Assembly: GCA_003116995.1 (NCBI GenBank)
Contig: BDSL01000046.1
Span: 248,001 to 312,000, forward strand
DNA from: Yamagishiella unicocca
Lineage: Eukaryota; Chlorophyta; Chlorophyceae; Chlamydomonadales; Volvocaceae
Length of the DNA: 64,000 bases
Direction of reading: 5' to 3'
The position numbers and the translations under genes were made by a program. Of this stretch, positions 23,722-33,637 are shown in pieces (position 1 is the first letter of the stretch; the number at the start of each line of letters is the position of its first letter). The notes under the pieces are model-generated. The model searched no databases. It was not told the origin of the DNA and saw nothing but the letters and a program-made list of their open reading frames with translations.

Positions 23722-26700
23722 TAGCAGCAGCAGCAGCAGTAGCAGCAGCAGTAGCAGTAGCAGCAGTAGCAGTAGCAGTAGCGGTAGCGGTAGCGGTAGT
23801 GGTAGCGGGAGCGGGAGCAGTAGCTGCAGCAGTAGCGGCAGCAGTAGCAGGAGCGGTAGTGGTAGCAATAGCAGTAGCTGGCGGGGGACCGTACCTCAGG
23901 CCGCACCTCAGGCCGCAGTCCGCATCTGCCAGGGGAGGGGGAGGAACCGGGCTGTCCCGCACGGCTCCAGTCTCGAGGAGCGGGCGCCCGGCGGCCCGTC
24001 TGGACGACAGCGCGCACGAAGATGCGGCAGCGGCGGCGTCCCCTAGTCCCCGGAAGACCTTGGAGGCCGGGGGGCGGAGGCCGTCGGTGCCGGCCCCGGG
24101 TGCAGGCAGCATGGTGGGGGTGGGGAGGCGAGGGCGCTCCCTTCGCGAGGCTGGCATAGTGGAGGGGAGCGGGGGCCGCTGCGTCGTCTTCCAAACACAC
24201 AAGCATATCCCTCTCCCCCCAGCCGCGCAGCCGAAACGCCTTGCTACTCAAGCCAAGGCTTCCATCGAACGTCCCAAACCTCCTCTTCGTCGGTTCCATT
24301 CGCCTCTTGAAGTGCCTGCCGACCCATGGGCTTCCCCTCAACCCCTTCACTCCGCGGTCCAACCCCTCCGCTCTCCATCCCGCCCCCCTCCCCCGGTTTT
24401 TCTCGCATCCACGGGTCTTCCTCGAAACCCCCGCCTCCCCCCCTTCCCGCACCCGTCCCCCCAGGTTCCCCTCGGGGTCGTCCTGGCCATCCCCCCCTTC
24501 AACTACCCGGTCAACCTGGCCGTATCCAAGCTGGGCCCCGCCCTCATGGCCGGCAATGCTGTGGTCCTCAAGCCGCCCACCCAGGGCGCAGTGGCAGGCA
24601 TACACATGCTGCAGTGCTTCCACGCCGCCGGCCTGCCCACGGGGCTGCTCAGCCTGGCCACGGGCCGCGGCGCAGAGATCGGCGACTTCCTCACCCTGCA
24701 CCCGGGGGTCAACTGCATCTCGTTCACGGGAGGAGACACGGGTGGGTGGGGATGGAGGGGTGGGAAGGGGTGGGGTGGGGGCAGGGGGCGGGAAGACCCG
24801 GTTACATGACAGAGGGCAGGAACTACAGTCGGTGAATAGGTTTTGGACGCAAGGTGGAGTGTGCGTGTGGGGGAACTTGGGTTGGCTACAGGAGGGGGGA
24901 AGAGGAGGGATGGGCGGGGTGCATGGCTGGTTGTCGTAGATTTGGGTCTGAGGTGTTTTCACGTGTAGGATGCACAGACCTGGTGGGGTGCAGGCACAAG
25001 CATGGGCTCGAGGCCCGCCCTCTCACCTGTGGCCCGCCCTCTCCCACCACCTATCCGATGCGCCATCAGCGTCGCTGCGCTCGCCCCCTCCTGACCCCTC
25101 TCCTAATCCTCCTCAAGACCCCTCTACTAAACCCCCTCCTAAACCCCCTCCTAAGCCCCCTCCTGACCCTCCTGACTCCCCCTCCTAAACCCCCTCCTAA
25201 ACCCCCTCCTAAACCCCCTCCTTAACCCCTCCTGACTCCCCCTGACTCCCCCTCCTGGGCCCCCTCCTAGGTATCGCCATCAGCAAGAAGGCGGGCATGG
25301 TTCCCCTGCAGATGGAGCTGGGCGGCAAGGACGTGTGCATCGTGTGCGCGGATGCGGACCTGGCGCTGGCCGCCAAGCACATCATCAAGGGGGGGTACAG
25401 CTACAGCGGGCAGCGCTGCACCGCCGTGAAGCTGGTGCTGGTGGTGGAGCCCCTGGCGGACCAGCTGGTGGCGGCGGTGGCGGAGGGGGTGCGCAAGCTG
25501 AGTGTGGGGGCGCCGGAGCAGGACTGCGACATCACGCCGGTCATCTCGGAGAGCAGCGCCAACTTCATCGAGGGGCTGGTGATGGACGCCAAGGAGAAGG
25601 GTGGGCCGGGGCGGGTTGGGGTGGGGTTTCGAGGGAGACCCGTGGATGCCAGAAGAACCCGTTTAGAACAGGCGTTGGGGTGGGGTGGGGTGGGGTTCGA
25701 GGGAGACCCGTGGATGCCCGAAAAAAACCGTTTAAAAACAGAAGTTTTGAGATGCATGCTGGAGAACTGGGTTGGGGATACTAAAGCCGAAGGTCGTGGT
25801 GGTGGTGGGTTGGGGCAGGTGGGGTTGGGAAGGAGAGGAAACCCGTAGGTTGGCACTGAAAATTGAAACCGATTAGGGAACGTACTGTCCACTTGTTTGG
25901 ACTTGCGTGCTGGAGAACTGGTTTAGGTTAGTAATAACGGAGATCGGTTGTCGCCCCGGGCTGCTATGCCTAGATAAAGCCCAACAGGAACCCCGATGGG
26001 GTGAGGCGGGGTGGGGTGGGAAGCGGGGAAGGGTGGGAGGAGTGGAAGGGTGGGAGGGGGGAAGGGGGGAGGCTGGGGAGGGGGGATCGTAATACTCCGC
26101 TTACCCCCTGCGGATTCTTTTATCAAACCCCGGGGCCTGGCTGCTGATGCCCTAGCGGGAGGTGTTCATGTGGGGACCGACAGCAAAGCGACGGAACGAA
26201 GGGTACCGATACATTGTGGGTCCTCCTGCCTCCCCTCCCGCTTGCCTCAGCACCAAGCCACTCGACACACGTCCCCAAATCCCACCGTCGTACCCCGCCG
26301 TACCCCGCCGTACCTACCCGCCTCCCCCGCGCCCTCGCCCCCCGCAGGCGCCACGTTCGTGACGGGTGACTACAAGCGGGAGGGTAACCTCATCTGGCCG
26401 GTGCTGTTGGACCGGGTGACACCGGCCATGCGGGTGGCGTGGGAGGAGCCGTTCGGGCCGGTGCTGCCGGTGATGCGGGTGGCGTCGGCGGAGGAGGCGG
26501 TGGCGCACTGCAACGCCTCCAAGTACGGCCTGCAGGGCTGCGTGTTCACGCGGGACATCAACGCGGCCATCGCCATCAGCGACGCAATGGAGACGGGCAC
26601 CGTGCAGGTGGGAAGGGGGCGTAAAAACCGTTCCCGCGACATGGATAGGATAGCGGGCGATTTGTCTTCGGACACCTATTTTGTTGGGCGCATGCTGGAG

Positions 26701-27274
26701 CACTGGGACTGGGGTTGGGGTTGGGGTTGAGGTTGGGATCTCGTTGCTTTTTATATGTATAAGCGCCGCAGGGCGGGAGGGGCGAGGCGGCGGTAGAGGA
26801 CGAAGGCCGGAGATTGTCAGACAGTCCTGGGTGGTGCTAGGTGGGCAAAGGCACGGTGTGCTGCTGTCGCTCAACCTGTTTTGCATCTGGGTGTTGCGCC
26901 AGTGCCTGCGTCATCCAACGTCACTCGCATGCTAAGGGTGAGAGCCCTCCGCCGGAAAGTGCTTTGGTGGACGAACGAGCACATATGTGACGGCCTCGTT
27001 TTTTGAAAGGGGCAGCAGCCCTCCACAATCCGGTGATGCCCTCCAAAGTTCCAACCGACTCCTCCGGACGCTCGGCCTAACCACCCCGCTACCCGCCCTT
27101 CTGCTCCACGTCCAGATCAACTCGGCCCCCGCCCGCGGCCCGGACCACTTCCCCTTCCAAGGCTTCCGCGACTCGGGCATCGGCAGCCAGGGCATTCGGA
27201 ACTCCCTGGGCATGATGGTCAAGACAAAGTCCACGGTCATTAACCTTGAGAACGAGTCGTACACCATGGGCTGA
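20982..27274 (+). CDS. GAPN: Non-phosphorylating NADP-dependent glyceraldehyde-3-phosphate dehydrogenase (GAPN, ALDH11)
   Basis: GAPN oxidises glyceraldehyde 3-phosphate directly to 3-phosphoglycerate and makes cytosolic NADPH. Seven exons: 20982-21123, 21524-21684, 22674-22835, 24465-24741, 25271-25600, 26348-26607, 27116-27274. All joins are in phase and give 496 aa, the normal size. The aldehyde dehydrogenase catalytic set is present: Asn168 in PPFNYPV, Glu263 in MELGGKD, Cys297 in SGQRCTAVK. GAPN-specific signatures include NPSTRQTCFQVQ, PLWKRAELLHKVAALM, RGPDHFPFQGFRDSGIGSQG and the C-terminal VINL. The N terminus (MSDFYKDIVAANGIYKYYVD) has no clear targeting peptide, consistent with a cytosolic enzyme. 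Introns 3-5 carry microsatellites and copies of dispersed repeats A and B. A 28-bp tandem repeat begins inside the last codons. Confidence 0.97.
23206..23345. repeat. Tandem repeat of about 23-25 bp in GAPN intron 3
   Basis: Six copies of a unit like TACAGGGGTTGGGAATGCGG plus CCG, with single-base variants. It lies in the 1.6-kb GAPN intron 3. Confidence 0.85.
23658..23880. repeat. AGC/AGT trinucleotide microsatellite in GAPN intron 3
   Basis: About 220 bp of mixed CAG/TAG/CGG triplets. All frames of one strand stay open, giving poly-Ser, poly-Ala and poly-Leu frames that are not genes; the tract is spliced out with intron 3 (22836-24464). Confidence 0.92.
25085..25260. repeat. CTCCTAAACCCC minisatellite in GAPN intron 4
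   Basis: About a dozen copies of an 11-13-bp pyrimidine-rich unit directly before the exon 5 acceptor. It serves as a very long polypyrimidine tract for that 3' splice site. Confidence 0.8.
25705..25800 (+). repeat. Dispersed intronic repeat B, near full-length copy (GAPN intron 5)
   Basis: A unit of about 95 bp: CGAGGGAGACCCGTGGATGC, then an A-run, CCGTTTAAAAACAGAAG, GATGCATGCTGGAGAACTGG, and TTGGGGATACTAAAGCCGAA. A partial copy lies just upstream at 25627-25680. Other copies: 2827-2850, 7646-7700, 39639-39675 (plus); 17564-17620, 19975-20075, 24396-24430, 40970-41030, 42298-42350, 45565-45612 (minus). It encodes nothing. Confidence 0.85.
26627..26708 (+). repeat. Dispersed intronic repeat A (GAPN intron 6)
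   Basis: The unit reads AAAACCGTTCCCGCGACATG, GATAGGATAGCGGGCGA, CTTCGGACACCT, GCATGCTGGAGCACTGGG. Related copies: 361-402, 12506-12531, 13241-13272, 22878-22998, 24790-24895, 35428-35545, 36243-36275, 39580-39625, 39690-39730, 49494-49575, 54476-54540 (plus) and 41095-41140, 41210-41282, 42345-42440, 53902-53942 (minus). All identified copies except the first lie in introns of the models above; 361-402 lies between SRCR exons. Confidence 0.8.
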
Positions 27275-27356
27275 GAGGGCAGTGTCGTACAGCATAGGCT
27301 GAGAGGGCAGTGTCGTACACCATGGGCTGAGAGGGCAGTGTCGTACACCGCGGGGT
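27257..27356 (+). repeat. 28-bp tandem repeat across the GAPN stop codon
   Basis: Three full copies and one partial copy start at 27257. The first contains the last five codons and stop (TCG TAC ACC ATG GGC TGA); later copies at 27285 and 27313 repeat the same string, one with two substitutions (AGCATAGGC). The fourth, from 27341, decays after about 16 bases. The copies beyond 27274 are 3' UTR. Confidence 0.9.
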
Positions 27357-29248
27357 GAGAAGAGAAATCGTAGACCTTGGGTTGTGAGGGTGAGGGCGAG
27401 GAGGAACGGCGCTGCAGCTGGAGGTTTGGCGGCCAGGGGGCCAGGGGCCCAGTCGGTGTGGATGGTGTACGGAGGTGGTGGTAGGAAGTGGTTAGAGGTT
27501 AGAGCCGAGGAGGGGTGAGGGCGAGGGTGAGGGGTTAGGCAGGAGGGGTGAGGGCGAGGGTGCTGCGTGCGCATGCCGCCGAGTGGCACTGGAGGGAGCG
27601 CAGCTCTGCTGCTGCGTGTGCGTTTCGTGGCGCATGTGTTGAGCGGGCAGGAGGTGGGTCCACAGCGGCGGCAGGGGGACCCGCAGCTGGCTTGCGGTCG
27701 CAGCGGGAGCAACACGACAGGGCGGAACTGCGGCGGCAGTACTGCGGTTGCGGATTGGGTGCCGGTGGGGGCCCGCAGCCGGTGCCGGTCTGGACAACGC
27801 CAATGGGCGCTGGAGACGCAGCAGCCTTCGTGTCCGTGAGGAATCCGGTGCGGTGCCCCTGGATGAAATGTCGGGCTGCACCTCCAGCAGCTTATCGAGC
27901 TGCGCTTCCAGCAGCCTGTCAGGTAGCGCCTCCAGCGCAGCAGCCTGTGGAGATGGGCTGGGGGCTCAGCTGGGACTGCGTGGGTGCGGCCGGGGTGGAC
28001 CCGAGTGTCTGCGGTGAGTGTTGGGTGGGTGACCGGGTGGGACCGGAGCCAGGGGCGGGTTGAAGAGGACGACCCTGCCTGCCTGTACGGCTACTAGCGA
28101 CGACTGCTTTGTGACCCCTTGGACGAGACGTGGAGCGGAGGTGCGGAGATGAGAGGAAGTGAGGATTTGAGAGGGATCATAGATGCTGAGGAAGTGAGGG
28201 TGCGCGGCCTGGAGGGGAGTGCTGCCGGGAAGGTGCGCACGGCCACGGCGCGCGGGTTTGAGTGCTTTGACAGAGGTCTTAAATGGTGCCCGGCAAGGGA
28301 GACGCTGTTGCTGGCGAGCTGGTTAGCTCTGGCTGGCTCTCGGGGGTGGAGCGTGCTCGCCGGCGAGGCTTATTGAGAGGTGTGGATTGGGCGTTACGGC
28401 GCGGGGTACGTAAGTTGCTTACGTGCTTCAATTTTTGGCTGGGTGGCTGGCTGGGTGGCTGGCTTGAGCTTCCTAAGTTCGCGAGAACAGAAGTTTTGAA
28501 GGGCGTTTTGGGCTGTAGGCTGCATTGACCAGGTCAGAAAGGCCGCGGAAGCCACGTTACTGTGTGGCGGCGGGGTGTTGTTGTCGTAGGCCGGACGGTG
28601 GCCGCCATAAACAAACTTTTGTTCCGTTACAAGGTTTTAGGCCGCCGACCCACGAGTCTGGAAGCACGAACCGGGCGGCAGTCAATCGGTATTGAAAGGC
28701 TAGTGAACAGGCAACAGGCATAGCAAAACGGAGGGAGCGTTGTGTAACCCACTCTCCTTGCCGTTGCCCCTCCTTAGCTAAGGCCTTGCCTTTGCTGTGC
28801 TCTTCACGCGCAAGACCACATAATCCTGCCCAGGAATGATATATGATAAAGCAAATCAAGGACGTCACATCACGGTTCTTGTGCTGGCCCAGCATGCACC
28901 TTGTTCGTTACGTGTTACGTGTTGGAATCACCGTTATACTGTATGACTAGGGCATAACATAACATAATTCAATATGCAATGGGTGCATTTGTAGGCATAC
29001 CGCGCAGAGTCATGCTTGGTTGAGACTGTGGACTCAAGCACACACAGGCATAGTTGACCAAGTGCAAAACTTGCCTGGACGCTGTAAGAGCCTATTGCTA
29101 TCATATTACGTAGTATTAATAACGAAATGAAAGTCAGTTGCTTAGTATCATGTACCAGGGACCTTCCAGAAACTGACTCAGGACATTTCTTTACGTAGTA
29201 GTGCGCCACATCTCTACCTTTCCGCGTTCCATCCGTTGATGATCCAAA
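27357..29248. other. GAPN 3' flank and promoter of the NT-C2 gene
   Basis: The stretch 27.4-28.5 kb is GC-rich with short open frames in all directions and no recognisable domain; part is probably GAPN 3' UTR. A TGTAA at 28743-28747 is the first in this stretch. From about 28.56 kb the sequence becomes AT-richer, as expected of the upstream region of the gene at 29249. Confidence 0.45.
28743..28747 (+). terminator. Possible TGTAA poly(A) signal for GAPN
   Basis: First plus-strand TGTAA downstream of the GAPN stop, but about 1.47 kb away, which would be a long 3' UTR. Confidence 0.3.
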
Positions 29249-32200
29249 ATGGTGAAAACTATCGGCCGGCGAGTTGTAGACATCGGGCAGAAAGCGCGAG
29301 GGAGGATGGCGCTGCGCTACGAGTTGGAGGTGATTCCATATCTTTGCGGTAAGAACCTGGGGGGATGCACGCCATCCTACCGTGCTTTTACCGCCATTCG
29401 ACTACTCTGCAGGCGACCTCCCTAGCGACGTCACTCACTGCTCCTTTGCCTGGGAGCGCGGCTCTAAGCTCTTTGTGACAGAGGCTGAGGCAGTTAACCC
29501 AAACACCCACGCTGTCTTCTGGAAGCAATACCTCCGGCAGGTGGGGACTGGGGGGCCATCCACCGAGCCCCAGGGGGGTCCTGGGGGGCGTGGAGTGCGA
29601 TGGCGTCGACACGCAGTCTTCGTGGCCATTTTCCCGAGCTGCTGCCATTCTTGCTCCCCGTGGCTTCCTACAAACACCTCGCCTCGGCACTTTCTTGCAA
29701 TCTCGCACCGACCTTACTCAGCCATATAGACGCCTGGCGCGGGCCTCGAAAACCCCGTTGTCTGGTCCGGTCAGCACGGCCCCCCGGCGTTGCCGTCAAC
29801 TTGCTATCTTGTTTGGTTCGCAACCTTCCGCGTGTCTTCCGCCCTGCTCATTGCCTTCGCCCGTCCCCGCGCCTCGCCCACCTTGCCTCCCGCACTTTTC
29901 CGACCCCACCGCCACCGTCAGTCGGCCACTATTTTCAAAAATGATGCCGAGCTGCTGCCCAAGGACTATGCGTTCAAAGTGCAGGTGCGTCGGAACGTGT
30001 GTCATCGTGTTGCAATGGTTGGGGTGGGATGAGCAAAGGCGCAGCCGAGCGTTGGCGACGTGGGTGCGTCCCGTTGCAAAAGGGGACATGGGTATGGCGG
30101 TGCAGCGACAGGCGGGCACAGTGAGGATAACTCGTGTGCAACGGAAGACGCGGTAAGCAGTGTGCGACGCTGCTGACGAGTAGTGCAGCGCGTTGGGAGG
30201 CATCAGCCGGCGGGCCGTCCCCCTCGGCACACGGGCGGCCAATGCCCCTTCCCAACACATCACCCTGCCCGTCGGTGCCCGCCGCTCCGCTGCAGTCCGT
30301 CAAGCCCGGCTCCAAGGCCGGAGAGGAGAAGCGCAAGACGGTGGGCAAGGTGCACGTGAACCTGGCGCAGTTCTGCTCGGAGGCGCTGGATGCGCAGCCG
30401 CAGGAGGTGCTCCTGCACCTAAAGTGAGCCGGCGCGGGGCGGCCCGGGTTGTCCTTATGGCGGTGTACGGCGGGGAAAGGAGGCTGCCGTACGCGTTCTG
30501 CTTCCCAAACGCGTCGTTGATTGGGTTGCTTATTCGCAGCCGGTGCATCGTGACATGGCTGTGTGCACGCATCAGCGCAACATCGCAACACGGTGCACGT
30601 GATGCCCGAAGACGGAACTGACGCGCTCGCGCCGGGGCGCCAGGTCTCTCCCAGCTCGGCGTGCAACGGATAGGGTAGTTCGAGACGGGATAGTGGCTGG
30701 AAGCAGCAGCCCACGGAGGAGACTAGCTCTGCGCCGGATGCCGAACCACTCTTGACCTCAACGACCCCACCAGGCCCCGTGTACCAGCTGTCCGTATGCC
30801 TGCCACCCGACATACCCATACTACCTGCCTGATGCCGCCACCTGCCCTCCTGTTCGCGCTCTGGGGCGGCAGGCCTTGCGGCAAGCTCAAGGTGTCCATT
30901 AAGGCCACCTGGCTGCGCAACGTCACCGTGGACTCCGACGCCATGACGGAGGTGACCGCGCCTTCTATGTATGAGGACAGCCACTACGAGGAGGAGCAGG
31001 AGGAGGAGCAGGTAGGCGGGTCGGTGCGAGGAAGGGTGCCGGGCGGGGGGCGGAAGGAGGGGAGCCGGCGGGAGACCTGGGTGGGGGGCACTAGGAGGAG
31101 CGGCCGGACCCGGGCCGAGAGGGGGTGGGAGGACGGAGCGGCCGGCCGCTCGTCTTCCGTGTTCCGTGCAATGCGGGCGGCGTGTTGTGATGTGGCTGCC
31201 TTGTGGTGAGGCGCTGCACGCTGCCACCTGGGTGGCGGTCAAGTGGGTGGGTTCACCACCATTCACCACGAACCCGGGCATCTCCTCGGAATTTTTAACT
31301 GACCGGACGGCGGTCCGGTGAAGTGTGTCCATGTGGGCTCTAGACGGCCGCCGCCGCGTAGCCGTGGAGGATCGACAGCGGGGGGCGGCTCTTGGCTCGG
31401 GTGCAGCAGGGGGCGGCTCGGGTGCAAGGGGTTGCCTTCATCGGGCCACTGCTCCTCTTGGCGCCTTGGACCCCTGTGCACCCCTCTCGATGTGTTCGCT
31501 GCTGAGAAGCACCGCTTACGTTTCGAGCGTCAGAAAGCGAGCGGATTTGTCTGCAGCCATCCACATCCCTCGATGCGTGTTGGGAAAACCCATCCAAAGG
31601 GCCTGCCTGCGGGGCGCTAAAGAAGTGCCCGCCTGGACCCACCCGCAGGACCTGTCGGGCTTTGACCCCGAGACCGGCGAGCCGTTGCGCAACCGCCGCG
31701 GCGCGGGTGCCAGCACGAGCGGCGCTGACGAGGCGTACGACGAGTACGGCAACCCTATCCCAGCGCGGAAGGCCAAAAAGCATCGCCGGAAGCGGCGAAC
31801 CAGGACGCAGGAGGAGGAAGGCATCCCGGAGGTCCGTTTGGTGTTTGTTTGGAGGACATGTTGAGCGCGCCTTTCCTCGTGCCGCACCTCTCGGTCGCAC
31901 GCGGCCTTGCTCCCCTTACCAAACGCAGCTACGCCAATCGAGCCCGCATCGAGTCGGCGTGCTTGTCACCTGCCCTGCCACGATTCCGCGTTGCAAAAGT
32001 AGCAGGGGGCTGCCAATTACACGTACGCTATGCATCAGCGGCTGCTGCTACTGGCCATACATCGGCCTCAGTCCGGTCCAAGCGCCTGTGGGCCTCATCC
32101 CTCGCGGCCCTGTGGCCTCCCCGCGTCGCAGTACCGGATGACGGGTTCCTTGCCCGGTGTACCCAATACCCGATACCCGCCTTGCGATGGCATGTTTACG

Positions 32201-33009
32201 CGCCGGCATGCGTATACGTCGGGTAACTGCGCACCGGGTTACTACGCATGTTTATGCGCCATCATGCGCTTGCGCGAGTAACGCATGCAGGCGCTCTGAT
32301 GCCGTGCACCGCCCTCGACAGGACACGGAGTCCAACTACGGAGGCCAAGAAGGGGAGGGCGGAGGGGCGCACGACTACGGTGACCCCGGGGGAGGGGAGG
32401 GGGAGGAGGAGCACGCTGGCGGGAGTCGAGGCGGCGAGGGCAACGAGGGCGGGGCCGGAGGACGGCGCGGAAATGCGGGCTCGAGAGCATCGAAGGTAGG
32501 GGGGGTTGCGAGGCAAAATGGCAGGGCTGCGCTCGTTTAGGGGCCAGCTGAATCCCCTAGCCCACGAGTGAGGCGTGCCGCTGCTCCACCGCTCCACACA
32601 CATGCCTTCCGGGCCGCTGCTCTACAACCCCACACACATGCCCTGGCCGCTCCACGCGCATGGCTCCCGGGCCGCCGCTCCACCCTCATTCAGTGCCGAC
32701 CCCCGGGTTTCTTCTCATACCCTCGTTCCTCCCTGCATGCCGCGGCAGGGCGAGGGCCGGCCGCGACTACAAGTATACGGCGCACGACCAAACGGCAGCG
32801 ACTCGGGTAATGGCGGGGTCGGGGGCGGCAGCGGCGGCCTGCAGATTGAGGCGGGGCGGCAGGTGCGCCGGCAAACGTGGCGGGACTACCTGTGCTGTTG
32901 TCTGCCGCGGAGGGGCATGCCGGAGGATCCGTTGGAGGGGGACAGCCTGCTGACCAAGGGAAGGCTCAAGACCGGCAACGGGGAGGCAGCCCCGCCAAGG
33001 AGGCGATAG
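29249..33009 (+). CDS. NT-C2 (EEIG1/EHBP1-type) domain protein
   Basis: Proteins with an N-terminal C2 domain of this type are membrane- or organelle-associated adaptors in plants and animals. Eight exons: 29249-29348, 29413-29540, 29922-29984, 30296-30423, 30873-31011, 31649-31831, 32322-32495, 32749-33009. All joins keep phase; 391 aa. The NT-C2 pattern covers residues about 20-165: RYELEVIPYLCGDLPSDVTH, FAWERGSKLFVTE, WKQYLRQ, then ATIFKND, AFKVQ, VGKVHVNLAQFCSEAL and KLKVSIKATWLRN. After it come an acidic run (EEEQEEEQ), a basic patch (KAKKHRRKRRTR), a Gly/Glu-rich low-complexity segment, and a C-terminal DYLCCCLPRRG cysteine cluster that could be lipid-modified (inference). The residue 1-19 extension depends on the ATG at 29249; a later in-frame Met follows at residue 20. 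The acceptor at 29921 is short of pyrimidines but keeps phase. The partner is unknown. Confidence 0.8.
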
Positions 33010-33637
33010 CGGTGGTGGCGTCGCCAACGGCGTGATGGCGGTCACCGAGTGGCAGTCATCTCGTTGGGGGATTCTTTTTGTTGCGGGCCTGCTGTGCGCA
33101 GCACAGCCGAGTGAAATGGGCCAGACGGCAGTGCTGACAGTGATATCGTACCCAATGGGAATTCCGGACCGTGATCTGATCGCCTTTGGCGCTGCTAGGC
33201 GTGACTTCCCCAGGGACCCCGGCCTGGGTCACCCGCCAGCTCGTGGTGTCTGGACTTGGACTTCCGGGCGAGTTATCGAGCTTGAGGTCTGGCACCTACC
33301 CCTAGGCGTGCGGTTTTATTATGTAAGACGTGTACATATGAATAAGGCGAGATTAGATTGGATTAGACGTTCAAGCACATGTCCTCCGTAATCCGGCACT
33401 TCTCTACGGTCTGCCATGGAACGGCAACGGACACGCAACGTCGAACGTGCAACGAATGCAATATCCCAGGGTATGCCATTCACGCGGAAGGTACCTGAAA
33501 CATGCTTTAAGTAGAGCACGACGTAAGATACTGAATCTGTTGCCTCTTTCCAAAAGCTACTCAGGGAGGAACTGCCTGTCGCACCCAACAAGAGTTCCAA
33601 ACTTGTCTCCCGCAACACCAGCTCCAAATTTGTATAA
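33010..33637. other. Spacer between the NT-C2 gene and the SDR gene
   Basis: It holds the 3' UTR of the upstream gene, its poly(A) motif, and about 300 bp of AT-richer DNA serving as the SDR promoter. No additional gene is seen. Confidence 0.55.
33322..33326 (+). terminator. TGTAA poly(A) signal of the NT-C2 gene
   Basis: TGTAA, 313 bp after the stop codon, in an AT-rich setting (TTTTATTATGTAAGACG). Distance and motif fit green-algal 3' UTRs. Confidence 0.6.

Noticed and set aside
23037..24962. 641-residue minus-strand open frame opposite GAPN
   Set aside because: It is antisense to GAPN exon 4 and crosses the AGC microsatellite, giving poly-Cys/Tyr runs. No domain is visible.
29974..31332. 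452-residue minus-strand frame
   Set aside because: Antisense to exons 4 and 5 of the NT-C2 gene, which have clear splice sites and protein conservation on the plus strand.
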